DNA of 64,000 nucleotides from Arthrobacter sp. NtRootA1 (GCF_019976975.1 NZ_AP024630.1:4464001-4528000), one strand, 5' to 3'; numbered from the stretch's first letter, positions 19,324-28,579 are shown. The notes: generated by a model not told the origin, from the sequence alone. Numbers and translations: made by a program.

Positions 19324-20136
19324 ATGGGTAAGTACTACTACCCCCAGGGCGGCCTGCCGCCGCAGACCCACCTCACCACGGAACGGGCGATCGTCACCGA
19401 GGCGTACACGGTGATCCCCAAGGGTGTGATGACGGACATCGTCACCAGCAACCTGCCTGGATTCTCCAACACACGCTCCTGGATCATTGCGCGGCCGATC
19501 TCCGGCTTTGCCACCACGTTCTCGCAGTTGATCGTGGAGATCGCCCCCGGCGGAGGGGCTCCCAAGGCCGAGTTCGAAGCAGGCGTTGAAGGCGTCATCT
19601 TTGTGACCAAGGGGCAGGTGAACCTGACGCTCGACGGCGAACTGCACCACCTTGAGGAAGGCGGCTACGCCTACCTCGCGGCCGGTTCCGAGTGGGGCCT
19701 GGAGAACGTCTCGGACGACATCGTCTCCTTCCACTGGATCCGCAAAGCCTACGAACGCCTGGAGGGTTTCGAAGCAAAGTCCTTCGTCACCAACGAGAAG
19801 GACGTGGAGCCCACCTCCATGCCGGACACGAACGACGTCTGGAAAACCACGCGCTTCACGGACTCCAGCGACCTCGCCCACGACATGCAGGTCAACATCG
19901 TCACTTTCCAACCCGGCGGCGTGATTCCCTTCCCGGAGACCCACGTCATGGAGCACGGCCTGTACGTCCTGGAGGGCAAGGCCATGTACCTGCTCAACAA
20001 CGACTGGGTGGAAGTGGAAGCCGGCGACTTCATGTGGCTCCGCGCGTTCTGCCCGCAAGCTTGCTACGCGGGAGGCCCGGGAGAGTTCCGGTACCTGCTG
20101 TACAAGGACATGAACCGCCAGGTGAAGCTCACCTAG
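19324..20136 (+). CDS. allE: (S)-ureidoglycine aminohydrolase (bicupin, AllE-like)
   Basis: Hydrolyses (S)-ureidoglycine to (S)-ureidoglycolate and ammonia. The 270-residue protein has two cupin domains: the first around 65-125 (FVTKGQVNLTLDGELHHLEEGGYAYL), the second around 190-250 (FPETHVMEHGLYVLEGKAMYLL), with the Mn ligand set Glu-His-His-Gln expected in the second. ATG 19324 is preceded by AAGGAG; longer in-frame starts lie inside the aldolase gene. Last gene of the operon. The N-terminal YYYPQGGLPPQT and the TxHxxxEHG motif are typical of the family. An IS3 element begins ~60 bases past the stop, so any further downstream operon gene has been displaced. Confidence 0.92.
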   Translation: MGKYYYPQGGLPPQTHLTTERAIVTEAYTVIPKGVMTDIVTSNLPGFSNTRSWIIARPISGFATTFSQLIVEIAPGGGAPKAEFEAGVEGVIFVTKGQVNLTLDGELHHLEEGGYAYLAAGSEWGLENVSDDIVSFHWIRKAYERLEGFEAKSFVTNEKDVEPTSMPDTNDVWKTTRFTDSSDLAHDMQVNIVTFQPGGVIPFPETHVMEHGLYVLEGKAMYLLNNDWVEVEAGDFMWLRAFCPQACYAGGPGEFRYLLYKDMNRQVKLT

Positions 20137-20195
20137 TCTGCGCCTGCGCCGAGATCGCCGGAAAGCTGCCAGTTCGTCTGGAGATTCGGTATATA

Positions 20196-21250
20196 TCAAG
20201 CTGTTTGTGACAGCTGGGTGGTTTTTCTGTGGTTGATTCCGGCGGTGGGTGGTATTCCTGGCGCGGTGGGTCTGCGGTGGTATCTGTGCGGGTTGCGGGC
20301 GTAGCAGGCATCGAGGGTTTGTTGTCGTTGCCTGCGCGCCTGCTCGATCAGCCCGTAGTGGACGGTGTCGGGGGTGTAGAAGTTCAAGCCGCTGTGCCTG
20401 TGATGGGCGTTGTAAGCGGCAAAGAACTGGTCCATGTAGTCCCGGGCGTCTTGTAGGTCCCGGAACCGTTGGGGGAATCCCAGGTCGTATTTGACGGTTT
20501 TGAAGAGCGCTTCGGAGTACGGGTTGTCGTTCGAGACCCGGGGCCTGGAGTAGGACAAGGTGATGCCAAGCGCCCGGGCCAGGTCCACGGTGGTCCCGGC
20601 CCGCATGGGAGCTCCGTTGTCGGCGTGCAGAACCAAGGGCCGCTGGTGAGTCGTGTCCACGGCCTCACGTATGAATGTGGAGGCAAGGGCCGCGGTCTCG
20701 TGGTGTTCGACGCGGTGGGCGATGACCTTGCGGGAGAACGCATCGATGATCGCGTAGAGCTTGTAGGTGTGTTTGCCCGGGCCGCGGAGCATGGTGATAT
20801 CCCAGCTCCAGAGCTGGTTCGGGCCGGTGGCTTCCACGACGGGTTTGATCCGCTTCGGGCTGGTGTTTCCGCGTTGAACACGCCGGTCACCGTTCTGTCC
20901 ACGCGCAGCAACGAGACGGTGCGCTGTTGCGATGGAGAAGGAGCAGTGTCCGGTATCGAGCATCCGGTAATAGGCCTGGGTGACCGAAAGGTTTCCGTAG
21001 TCCTCGGAGTTCAGAGCGGTCATGAACTCCTCAGCTTCGGCTGAGGTAATCCGGTTCGGATACGCCCGGTCGGCATGGGCGATAGTGATCCCGGCCGCTG
21101 CCGGCGGGCTCAGATACCGGTACCACGTGGTGCGGTGAAGCCCAACAACCGCGCACGCCTTCACAGCTGACCAGCCAGCAGCGACCAGATTCCCGACAAA
21201 GGTCAGGGCAATGTCTTTCCAGATTTTGGGTTCAACCAGTCCGGGCGCTG
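20196..21250 (-). CDS. IS3-family transposase OrfB (DDE integrase core)
   Basis: Catalytic half of the transposase. From GTG 21164 the frame gives 322 residues, but it is open upstream through KIWKDIALTFVGNLVAAGWSAV, so it is probably made as an OrfAB fusion by frameshifting; the start given here is approximate. The DDE residues are visible in QLWSWDIT, VLHADNGA and NPYSEALFKTVKYD, with the HHRHSGLNFYTPDTVH end. The N-terminal HTH_21-like region precedes them. The stop codon falls inside the left terminal repeat. No disruption is seen. Confidence 0.88.
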
Positions 21251-21649
21251 CGGCTCCGGATCCTTCAGTTCGGGGTCCGTCGCCGCTGCGCTCCTGGCCA
21301 TGGCATCCAAGAGCGCGGAAGCTTTTCCCAGGATGTCCACCGCGGCCTCGGACTTGGCCAGCTTGGCCTTGAGGATCTCGTTCTCCTTCAAGACCTGCTT
21401 CAGTAGCCGCCTGTCTCCTTCTCTCAAACGCTGGTCCTCTTTTCCGGTCATGGCCCGGGATCTCAACTCCCCGGCCTCACGTTGCCTGCCCCAGAGCCGG
21501 ATCGTTCCATCGGTGATACCAACAGCCCTGCAGAACGCGATCTTTGATCCACGCTCCAAACACTTCTCATACTCATCCAGAATCATGTGTTTCTGGGCCA
21601 AAGTGAAGTGACTCCGCTTCGAAGCACGCAAGGGGACAACAAAATCCAT
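21203..21649 (-). CDS. IS3-family transposase OrfA
   Basis: A DNA-binding protein of 148 residues: helix-turn-helix in FTLAQKHMILDEYEKCLERG...FCRAVGITDGTIRLWGRQREAG, then a leucine-zipper-like stretch LLKQVLKENEILKAKLAKSEAAVDIL (residues ~85-112) for dimerisation. It ends at 21203. A slippery heptamer CCCAAAA (plus-strand 21224-21230) in the correct X-XXY-YYZ phase lies just before the stop, allowing -1 frameshifting into OrfB. Good GGGGAAAGG ribosome binding site before ATG 21649. Confidence 0.85.
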   Translation of the reverse strand: MDFVVPLRASKRSHFTLAQKHMILDEYEKCLERGSKIAFCRAVGITDGTIRLWGRQREAGELRSRAMTGKEDQRLREGDRRLLKQVLKENEILKAKLAKSEAAVDILGKASALLDAMARSAAATDPELKDPEPQRPDWLNPKSGKTLP

Positions 21650-21700
21650 GACGGACCTTTCCCCGCCCCGTGTGTCAGGCCGCTACGGACAGCAAAACTG

Positions 21701-21832
21701 TCACACAACAGCCTGACACACAGGGGATTTCCGGCGATTTCGCGCGTTTCCGGCGAACTCAGCGGCGGCGACGAGGACCTCCTCCGGTGTATGCCCGGCG
21801 GTGCGTACGTGCCGTCGTCGGGCCCCCCGCAT
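21701..21832 (-). pseudogene. Possible gene remnant cut by the IS right end
   Basis: A frame without stops reads MRGARRRHVRTAGHTPEEV...AEFAGNARNRRKSPV into the IS terminal repeat, where it ends at TGA. The same frame is open further upstream with plausible sequence (GGLAEAAHF). The codon bias is moderately coding-like, but the reading may be chance. No family recognised. Confidence 0.22.
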
Positions 21833-22008
21833 GAAGTGTGCCGCCTCCGCAAGGCCGCCGCACAAACTTGATGGGAAATTGAGCCAAACAAACAGAGTCC
21901 TTGATGATGCCGCGCCACGCTGGAAGCAGACGGAGCCCTCATTCCATCAATCCATCAGGGTTTCGGCAACGAACAAACCAGCAAGAATCACGATGATGTG
22001 GGGGACCA
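21719..22008. other. Intergenic region right of the IS
   Basis: About 290 bases without a convincing complete gene. It contains the possible remnant above and the presumed promoter of the HATPase gene. Confidence 0.45.
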
Positions 22009-22482
22009 ATGGAACAGGCAGCAGCGCTAACAGAGGTGATCACCGTAAAGGGCATCATCCAGGACCAGCACCCCGTGGATTTCCACGCCCTGGGTGTCGC
22101 AGGATGCATCGACAGGCTTGCTGCGCCGCTTCGACGCTCAGGCGTGACCGTCCACTGGAGCACACCCCACCACGGCATCGAAATCTCGTCCGCATCCGCC
22201 GCACTGCTGTACCACGTAGCCCAGGAGACTTTCAGCAACACCCTCAACTACGCCGACGCAAGTGAACTGACCATCCGCCTCAACGCCGTCTACCATGGAA
22301 TCCAACTGACGATCATGGACAACGGCAAAGGTTTCGAAATCCACGCCGCCCCCAGCGGCCGCCGCCATGGCTTCGGCCTGCTGCTCATGTCCATTGCCGT
22401 CCACGACGCCGGAGGGACAGTTGAGATCGACTCCCAGCTTGGGCGGGGCACCACTGTGAGGGTCACACTGCCACTGGATTGA
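22009..22482 (+). CDS. Orphan HATPase domain protein (histidine-kinase ATPase module)
   Basis: A stand-alone GHKL ATPase domain of 157 residues, resembling the C-terminus of NarX/LiaS-type sensor kinases. The N-box is in LLYHVAQETFSNTLNYADA (residues ~65-83), G1 in IMDNGKGF (~100-107), G2 in HGFGLLLM (~120-127), and the last strand is GTTVRVTLPL. The DHp helices with the phosphorylated His and any sensor domain are absent. No response regulator lies nearby. It could be a remnant or an anti-sigma/kinase-like regulator; the short 5' side shows no kinase fragments, so truncation by the IS is not evident. The start is uncertain: GGGGACC precedes ATG 22009. Confidence 0.72.
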   Translation: MEQAAALTEVITVKGIIQDQHPVDFHALGVAGCIDRLAAPLRRSGVTVHWSTPHHGIEISSASAALLYHVAQETFSNTLNYADASELTIRLNAVYHGIQLTIMDNGKGFEIHAAPSGRRHGFGLLLMSIAVHDAGGTVEIDSQLGRGTTVRVTLPLD

Positions 22483-22588
22483 GTCCAATTTGGGACCTTT
22501 TTCAGGCCCCAAAACCATGGATCGGTGGCGTCCGCAGACGTATTCTGTAGCTACTTTTCAGCCTGACATCTCGACGGAATGGCACGAA

Positions 22589-24769
22589 ATGGCGCGGAAC
22601 AAGGGTCCACGGTTAGGTCTTGGCAAGGTCCTTTTGAGGATCTTCGGGTTTTTCTTCGTGAGCGCCCTCTGCGGGGTGCTGATCTGCGGCTTCATGGTGC
22701 CGGTGGTTCAGTTCACCAGCACAACCATGGGCGGTTCCATCGGCTTTTACGAAAGCCTGCCCAGCCAGTTGGATGTTAATTCGCCATCCCTTTCCAGCAA
22801 CATAGTCACTGCCGATGGGCAGCACATCGCCACGTTTTATGCAGAAAACCGGGTGAAGGTTCCGCTGGACCAGATGTCCCCCTTCATTCGCCAGGCGATC
22901 ATTGCCATCGAAGACAGTCGCTTTTACGAGCATCCGGGAGTTGATGCCCAGGGCATCATCCGCGCACTGACATCCAACGTGACCAAGGGAACCAGGCAAG
23001 GTGCGTCCACCCTGACGCAGCAATACGTCACGAACGTGCTGAACGAGTCCCGGCTCTCGCAGGGCCGGCCAGAGGACGTGGTGCTCAGCGGGGACAAGTC
23101 CTTGGGCGACAAGCTCCGTGAGATCAAGCTCGCCTTGGAGCTTGAAAAACGCTTCAGCAAAGACCAAATCCTTGAGGGGTACCTGAACATCGTGTTCTTC
23201 AACCGGAACGCGTATGGCATCGAGGCTGCTTCGCGATACTTCTTCAGCACGTCAGCAAAGGACCTGACTTTGCCGCAGGCCGCGCTCTTGGCCGGCCTGG
23301 TGAACGGGCCCAGCATCTATGACCCCACAACCGCGCCGGAATCAGCATTCAATCGACGAAACCTGGTACTGGACAGGATGCTCGAACAGGGCAAGATCAC
23401 GCAAGCAGACCATGACACGGCAGTAGCTTCACCAGTCGAGCTGAAAATTACCCCGTCCCTGCAAGGCTGCGCGGGCGCCTCCATTGCCATCTACTTCTGC
23501 GATTACGTGTCCCACCTGATCATGAACAATGAGGCCTACGGTGCAACCATGGAGGATCGCGAACGGCTCCTCTACCGGGGCGGGCTCACGATCACCACCA
23601 CCTTGGACAGCCGGTTGCAGGCAGCGGCCCAAGTACAAGTGGATGCCTCCGCTGGCGCAAACCCGGACAAGTGGGGAGCTGCCATGACAACCGTGCAACC
23701 GGGCACAGGCAAAATCCTGTCCATGGCCCAAAACACGGTGTTTGTTCCCCAGGACGGGAAGTTTGATACCCAGCTGAACTTCAGCGTGGATGCGAAGGAC
23801 GAAAACGGCCTTGACCTCAACGGTGCAGGCGGCTTCCAACCCGGTTCCACCATGAAGCCGTTCATCTTCGCGGAGTGGCTCAACGAGGGCAAATCGCCCA
23901 CTGCCGTGGTGGATGCTTCCCGGCGTGTCTACCCTGTTGGCTTCCCCTGGCGATCCAGCTGCGGAAAGGTGCTGGGTGGATACAGCACTGCGCAGAAGGC
24001 ACAAAACCTCGGCGCAGATGATGACCTGCAGAACAACGACGAGGGCTACTACCGCCCAATGCCCATCAACTACGGCCTTTACAACTCCATTAACACCGCC
24101 ACATTCGCTACTGCGGCGCAGTTGGATTTCTGCGGCATCCAAAAAATGGTAGACGCGGTTGGTTTGCATAGCGGCCTGGACAACGCCCCCATCAACATGC
24201 ACCAGATCGGCAACCTCCTGGGGTCCATCGGCGTCGCTCCCGTTGTGCTGGCCAGCGCCTACGCAACATTCGCCAACGATGGCACCTATTGCAAACCAAT
24301 CGCCATCACCGACATCAGCGACTCACAGGGCAGGAAGTACCCAGCGCAAACCCCTGAATGCAAGGAGACTGTGAAACCGGCTGTGGCCCGGGGAGTCACA
24401 GCGGTCCTGCAGGACGTACTCAAGCTCGGATCCGGCGTCTACATCGAACCCAAAGTCCAGAACCAGGTCCCGGTGGCGGCAAAGACCGGCACCTCGAACA
24501 ACAACGGCGCAACCTGGGTGGCCGGATTCACCACCCGGCTCGCCACAGCCTCATTCTTTGGCGACACGTCCGCCGGACAACAGCGGGCAGGACAAAACGT
24601 CACCATCAATGGCAAGTTCTACAAGTCACTGGACGGCTACATGATTGCCGGGCCGCAATGGGCCAACTACATGATGCAGGCCACCGCCCTCTATCCGAGC
24701 GGTGCCTTCAACCCGCCGCCTCCCCCGTCTTCCCCTGGCCCGAGCACGTCACCGGCCGCACCTCGCTGA
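22589..24769 (+). CDS. Class A penicillin-binding protein (transglycosylase-transpeptidase)
   Basis: Bifunctional peptidoglycan synthase anchored in the membrane. The 726-residue protein has an N-terminal membrane helix (~residues 15-40) and a GT51 domain with the catalytic Glu in AIEDSRFYEHPGVD, GASTLTQQYVTN and the EILEGYLN-type EGYLNIVFFNRNAYGIEAAS block. The transpeptidase domain has the SxxK serine in QPGSTMKPF, the SxN motif in YNSINTAT and KTG in AAKTGTSNNN. The C-terminal tail is Pro/Ser-rich. I prefer ATG 22589 (MARNKG) to the upstream in-frame ATGs because the preceding sequence is not protein-like. Single gene; no PASTA domains. Confidence 0.93.
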   Translation: MARNKGPRLGLGKVLLRIFGFFFVSALCGVLICGFMVPVVQFTSTTMGGSIGFYESLPSQLDVNSPSLSSNIVTADGQHIATFYAENRVKVPLDQMSPFIRQAIIAIEDSRFYEHPGVDAQGIIRALTSNVTKGTRQGASTLTQQYVTNVLNESRLSQGRPEDVVLSGDKSLGDKLREIKLALELEKRFSKDQILEGYLNIVFFNRNAYGIEAASRYFFSTSAKDLTLPQAALLAGLVNGPSIYDPTTAPESAFNRRNLVLDRMLEQGKITQADHDTAVASPVELKITPSLQGCAGASIAIYFCDYVSHLIMNNEAYGATMEDRERLLYRGGLTITTTLDSRLQAAAQVQVDASAGANPDKWGAAMTTVQPGTGKILSMAQNTVFVPQDGKFDTQLNFSVDAKDENGLDLNGAGGFQPGSTMKPFIFAEWLNEGKSPTAVVDASRRVYPVGFPWRSSCGKVLGGYSTAQKAQNLGADDDLQNNDEGYYRPMPINYGLYNSINTATFATAAQLDFCGIQKMVDAVGLHSGLDNAPINMHQIGNLLGSIGVAPVVLASAYATFANDGTYCKPIAITDISDSQGRKYPAQTPECKETVKPAVARGVTAVLQDVLKLGSGVYIEPKVQNQVPVAAKTGTSNNNGATWVAGFTTRLATASFFGDTSAGQQRAGQNVTINGKFYKSLDGYMIAGPQWANYMMQATALYPSGAFNPPPPPSSPGPSTSPAAPR

Positions 24770-24884
24770 GTGGGTCTGCGTTGCGGGGCCCGGTCTGCGC
24801 GCTAATCCCGGGTCTTGGGGCGCAAAGCAGGCCAGCAGGCAGAAAGACTTTGAAAGCCAGTCGCTCCTCCCGCAGACTAGGCCT

Positions 24885-25616
24885 GTGAAGCCCTTCCTTT
24901 TGTTGGCCACCCGTGCTGAAGACGCAGCAGCGGATGACGAGTACCAGGCCTACCTCCGGTACTGCGGGCTGCGGGCTGAGGAATTGGTCCGCTTCAGATT
25001 GGAGGCGGAACCATTGCCAGCCGTTGACTTGGCCGACTACTCCGGCGTGATCGTGGGCGGCAGTCCTTACACTTCCAGCGACCCCATGGAGGAGAAGAGT
25101 CAGACCCAGCTTCGCGTCGAAGCAGAACTTTCAGCCCTCCTGGATCGCATCGTGGCCGAGGACTTCCCCTTCTTGGGTGCCTGCTACGGCGTTGGAACCT
25201 TGGGTGTTCATCAGGGAGCCATCATCGATCGTCGCTACGGCGAGCCGGTCGGTGCTACGGAGATCAAACTGACCGCAGACGGGGAGCGCGATCCCCTGCT
25301 CAAAGGCCTGCCTCACACTTTCGAAGCGTTCGTTGGGCATAAGGAAGCCTGCAGCCAACTGCCGGAAAACGCTGTGTTGCTCGCGAGTTCCGCAGCCTGC
25401 CCAGTGCACATGTTCCGCATCAAGAAGAATCTCTACGCCACACAGTTCCACCCGGAATTGGACGTGGATGGCCTCGTCACCAGGATTAACATCTACAAGG
25501 ACGCAGGCTATTTTCCGCCGGACGCTGCCGACGAGCTCATCGAAACCGCCAAGCATGCCTCGGTGACGGAACCCATGCGGGTCCTGGGGAATTTCACGGA
25601 ACTCTACGCTCGCTAG
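24885..25616 (+). CDS. Class I glutamine amidotransferase (GMP-synthase-like)
   Basis: A 243-residue stand-alone GATase1 domain. The nucleophile elbow is FLGACYGVGTLG (Cys near residue 97) and the His-Glu pair is in ATQFHPELD near 190; the YSGVIVGGSPYTSSD segment shapes the oxyanion region. Such proteins are usually annotated as GMP synthase-like or as gamma-glutamyl hydrolases; the acceptor is unknown. I chose GTG 24885 (VKPFLLLATR) because the ORF upstream reads as non-coding sequence. It is followed by 138 non-coding bases and an MFS gene; no clear operon partner. Confidence 0.85.
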   Translation: MKPFLLLATRAEDAAADDEYQAYLRYCGLRAEELVRFRLEAEPLPAVDLADYSGVIVGGSPYTSSDPMEEKSQTQLRVEAELSALLDRIVAEDFPFLGACYGVGTLGVHQGAIIDRRYGEPVGATEIKLTADGERDPLLKGLPHTFEAFVGHKEACSQLPENAVLLASSAACPVHMFRIKKNLYATQFHPELDVDGLVTRINIYKDAGYFPPDAADELIETAKHASVTEPMRVLGNFTELYAR

Positions 25617-25754
25617 GGATCTTGCGGGGCCTGCTCTGCGCCCGAAGAAAGGGGTTTCTGTCAGAGCCTCCCTCGCGCGCCGCTGGCTGGGTAGCGTTGA
25701 GAGGACTATTCACGAACATGCCCCACAACGTGATTCATCCATGAGGAGCAATCT

Positions 25755-27014
25755 TTGAAGCAGGACCCTTTAGCGGTCGAAACCCAGATGCACGCAACAC
25801 CCAATAAAGGAAAGACCAAGCCAACCCCAGCGAAAACCCGGGCAGCGAGCAAGATCCCTTGGGGCGGCCTTTTGGTGCTTGCTGCCGCGGGCTTTACGGC
25901 TGTCACCACAGAGCTGCTTCCGTCCGGGCTGCTTCCCCAGATCAGCAGGGATCTGGGTGTGGAGGAGTCGGCTGTAGGTTCACTGACCGCAGCATATGCA
26001 GCGATCATCGTTTTCACGGCCCTTCCCTTGTCCCGGCTTCTGGGCGGGCGCGTCCCACGGAAGACCCTGTTGATCGGGACCGTGCTTGCCTTCGCCCTTA
26101 GCAACGTCGTGCTGGCCTTGAGCCCAAATCTCGAAGTGGCCATCGTCGCAAGGCTTCTGGGCGGAATTGCCCATGGCATGTTGTGGTCGAGCATGGCGCC
26201 CTATGTGGCACGCATCGTGCCTGCACACTCGGTGGGTAAGTCCATGGCCGTCGTCTTCAGCGGGACCAGTATCGCGTTGGCTGTCGGGGCTCCGATTGGC
26301 ACACTGATGGGCACGCTCATGACATGGCGGGTTTCTTTCGTGGTCCTGGCCGGGGTTGGCGTCCTATTGGCAGTTTTGGCGTTCTGGCTCCTGCCTGCTG
26401 CGCATGATCCGGGCACCCACAAGCCGCCGTCGATCCGGGCAGCGCTCAAGCTACCGGGCGTGATCGCCGTGGCCACCGCTTGGCCACTCTTGCTGCTGGC
26501 ACACTTCACACTCTTTACCTATGTTGCCCCTTTCCTGCTCGCCTCCGGATTGCCCGAGGCTCTCACTGGCATTTCCCTGTCTGTGGTGGGGATCTCAGGA
26601 TTGGTCGGGATCTGGATTGCTGGCCTGACCGCCGATTCCCATCCCCGGCGTTCGGTGATTACCGCCGTCGGGCTTCTTTTCCTTGCCTTCGCGCTGCTGC
26701 CGGTTCTGGGCGGCACGTGGGTGGGGGTTTTCGCGCTGATGGTTGCCTGGGGCGTTTCCTTCGGAGCGATCGGCATCTACAACCAGGCCGCAATCCTTCG
26801 AGCCGGCGGGGAGCACAAGGATGCGGCCAACGGCCTCACGGTAGTGACCATCCAGCTAGGGATCGCCGTCGGTGCCGGCTACGGTGCTTTGGCACTGACC
26901 ACGGTTGGGGCTCAGTTGGTGCCGCTGGCCGCAGCGCTGCCAACGGCCATTGCCTTGGCGATCATCGTCTTCAGCAGGCGCGGCGGATACCCGGCAGGCT
27001 CCCGCGAAAAATGA
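25755..27014 (+). CDS. MFS transporter, DHA1 family (NepI/PbuE/AraJ-like)
   Basis: A 12-helix drug/metabolite exporter of 419 residues with a ~35-residue soluble N-terminus. Visible features: TTELLPSGLLPQISRDLGV between TM1 and TM2, the motif-A region LSRLLGGRVPRKTLLIG, and GGIAHGMLWSSMAPYVARIV in TM4, typical of the AraJ/PbuE/NepI group, some of whose members export purine nucleosides. TTG 25755 is the likely start, with GAGGAG at proper spacing; an internal ATG at residue 14 is the alternative. The substrate is unknown; a purine role would suit the wider neighbourhood but is speculation. Confidence 0.85.
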   Translation: MKQDPLAVETQMHATPNKGKTKPTPAKTRAASKIPWGGLLVLAAAGFTAVTTELLPSGLLPQISRDLGVEESAVGSLTAAYAAIIVFTALPLSRLLGGRVPRKTLLIGTVLAFALSNVVLALSPNLEVAIVARLLGGIAHGMLWSSMAPYVARIVPAHSVGKSMAVVFSGTSIALAVGAPIGTLMGTLMTWRVSFVVLAGVGVLLAVLAFWLLPAAHDPGTHKPPSIRAALKLPGVIAVATAWPLLLLAHFTLFTYVAPFLLASGLPEALTGISLSVVGISGLVGIWIAGLTADSHPRRSVITAVGLLFLAFALLPVLGGTWVGVFALMVAWGVSFGAIGIYNQAAILRAGGEHKDAANGLTVVTIQLGIAVGAGYGALALTTVGAQLVPLAAALPTAIALAIIVFSRRGGYPAGSREK

Positions 27015-27058
27015 CCGGGCGAAGCAGCGCCGCGAAAATGACCATGCGAGAAGCGCCG

Positions 27059-27127
27059 GTAACATTCCCGAAACATGCCAGTCACGTGATCTTCACGAAC
27101 GTGGGGTTTCTGTAACTTACCTGCAAC
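27059..27127 (+). promoter_or_regulatory. GlnR-like binding boxes upstream of the ammonium transporter
   Basis: GTAAC-n6-GAAAC-n6-GTCAC-n6-TTCAC starts at 27059, matching the gTnAC-n6-GaAAC pattern of actinobacterial GlnR boxes with the correct 11-base periodicity; a second GTAAC-n6-GCAAC lies at 27112-27127. The amt start is 109 bases further. GlnR itself is not in the window. Confidence 0.6.
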
Positions 27128-27235
27128 TTAGCTCTTCTGAGTCGGAAACATAGCTCACCGAATATTGATCGGGGGGTAGTGAGGGCCGTGCAACACGGGG
27201 CCCGTTTCGGACAGGCTTGATCAGAAGGGAACGCA

Positions 27236-28558
27236 GTGGAGATCTCTGCGCAACACGTCTGGCTGATGTTGTCATCGGCAATGGTGCTTTTCATGACTCC
27301 GGGCCTTGGCCTGTTCTACGGCGGCATGACCCGCGCCAAGGCAGCGCTCAACATGATCATGATGAGCTTTATCTCTGCGGGCATTGTTGGCGTGGTATGG
27401 GTCCTGTGGGGATACTCGATGACCACCGGCGACGGCTTCCTGGGCCTGTTCGGCAACCCCTTCGCCCACTTCGGCCTCCAGGACCTCATCGGTTCGCCCG
27501 ATCTCCTCAAGGTAGTCTTCGCGGCTACCTTCGCCATCATCACTGTGGCGCTCATCAGCGGCGCCATCGCCGACCGCGCCAAGTTCAGCGCTTGGGCGCT
27601 CTTCGTCCCCATCTGGGTCACAGTGGTCTACTGCCCGCTGGCTTACATGATCTGGGGCGGTGGCTTGATGAGCGCAGGTGGAGCCGTCACGCAGATCTTC
27701 GGCCAGGTGATCGACTTTGCCGGGGGTGCCGTAGTTGAGGTCAGTTCAGGTACCGCCGCTTTCGTCCTCGCATTAATCGTGGGAAAGCGTCACGGATTCG
27801 CCAAGGACCCCAACCACCGCCCCCACAACGTTCCGTTCATCATGATCGGCGCAGCAATCCTCTGGTTCGGGTGGTTTGGCTTCAACGGCGGTGCTGCAAC
27901 CACTGTTGAGCAGGCGGGCCTGATCTGGGTCAACACCTTGGTGGCTCCTGCCGCTGCGATGCTGAGCTGGTTGGTCACGGAAAAGATCCGCCACGGACAC
28001 CCGACATCGTTGGGCGCAGCCTCCGGCGTTGTTGCCGGCCTGGTGGCCATCACGCCTTCCTGCGCCAACATCACCCCGCTCGCGGCCCTTGGCCTGGGAC
28101 TCGTTGCCGGCGCCGCCTGTGCCGTGTTTGTGGACCTGAAGTACAAGTTCGGTTTCGACGACTCCCTTGACGTCGTGGGCGTGCACTTCGGCGCCGGTGT
28201 GATCGGCACGCTTTCCCTTGGCTTCGTTGCCTTCCCCACGGAAGGCGTGGCCGGTGGCCTCCTTTACGGCGGCGGCGCGCAGCAACTCGTGGCGCAGACA
28301 GTAGCCGTGCTGCTCACCATCGCCATCTCGGGCCTGGGCACCCTTGTAATCGGCCGCGCTATTCACAAGACCGTCGGATTCCGTGTGGCCCACGAACACG
28401 AAGTCACCGGAGTGGACCTCACCCAGCACGCAGAATCGGCCTACGAGTTTGGCCTCACAGCACATGGGCATTTCCGCCAGCAGCAGGCGCACTTGTCGTC
28501 GCTGATCAAGGGTGGACGAAAAGAGTCGGAGCAGGCAAAGGAAGACAGCTTCGCCTAA
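27236..28558 (+). CDS. amt: Ammonium transporter
   Basis: Trimeric ammonium channel in the cytoplasmic membrane, 440 residues with 11 membrane helices. Family blocks: MTPGLGLFYGGMTRAKAALN in TM1-2, VYCPLAYMIWGGG near residue 130 (Trp/Phe gate region), FAGGAVVEVSSGTAAFVLALIVGKRHG around 160-185 with the first pore His region, and FGAGVIGTLSLG around 318 with the second pore His just before. GTG 27236 is the start, with AGAAGGGAACG before it. The soluble C-tail is long. GlnR-like boxes upstream predict induction under nitrogen limitation. No glnK/glnB follows; a strong terminator does. Confidence 0.95.
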   Translation: MEISAQHVWLMLSSAMVLFMTPGLGLFYGGMTRAKAALNMIMMSFISAGIVGVVWVLWGYSMTTGDGFLGLFGNPFAHFGLQDLIGSPDLLKVVFAATFAIITVALISGAIADRAKFSAWALFVPIWVTVVYCPLAYMIWGGGLMSAGGAVTQIFGQVIDFAGGAVVEVSSGTAAFVLALIVGKRHGFAKDPNHRPHNVPFIMIGAAILWFGWFGFNGGAATTVEQAGLIWVNTLVAPAAAMLSWLVTEKIRHGHPTSLGAASGVVAGLVAITPSCANITPLAALGLGLVAGAACAVFVDLKYKFGFDDSLDVVGVHFGAGVIGTLSLGFVAFPTEGVAGGLLYGGGAQQLVAQTVAVLLTIAISGLGTLVIGRAIHKTVGFRVAHEHEVTGVDLTQHAESAYEFGLTAHGHFRQQQAHLSSLIKGGRKESEQAKEDSFA

Positions 28559-28579
28559 CGGATTCTACTGAGGCAACAG

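Larger units (their letters stand above)
20194..21718 (-). mobile_element. IS3-family insertion sequence
   Basis: A ~1.5-kb element with two overlapping transposase frames on the minus strand. Imperfect terminal inverted repeats are visible: TATCAAGCTGTTTGTGACAG at the left end, and TGTCAGGCTGTTGTGTGACAG read inward from the right end. Boundaries are approximate; I could not define a clear target duplication. Both frames are intact, so it may be active. It lies directly downstream of the ureide operon. Confidence 0.85.

Noticed and set aside
22490..22588. Earlier ATG for the penicillin-binding protein
   Set aside because: The 33 extra residues are not typical of a membrane-anchored PBP N-terminus and include presumed promoter sequence.
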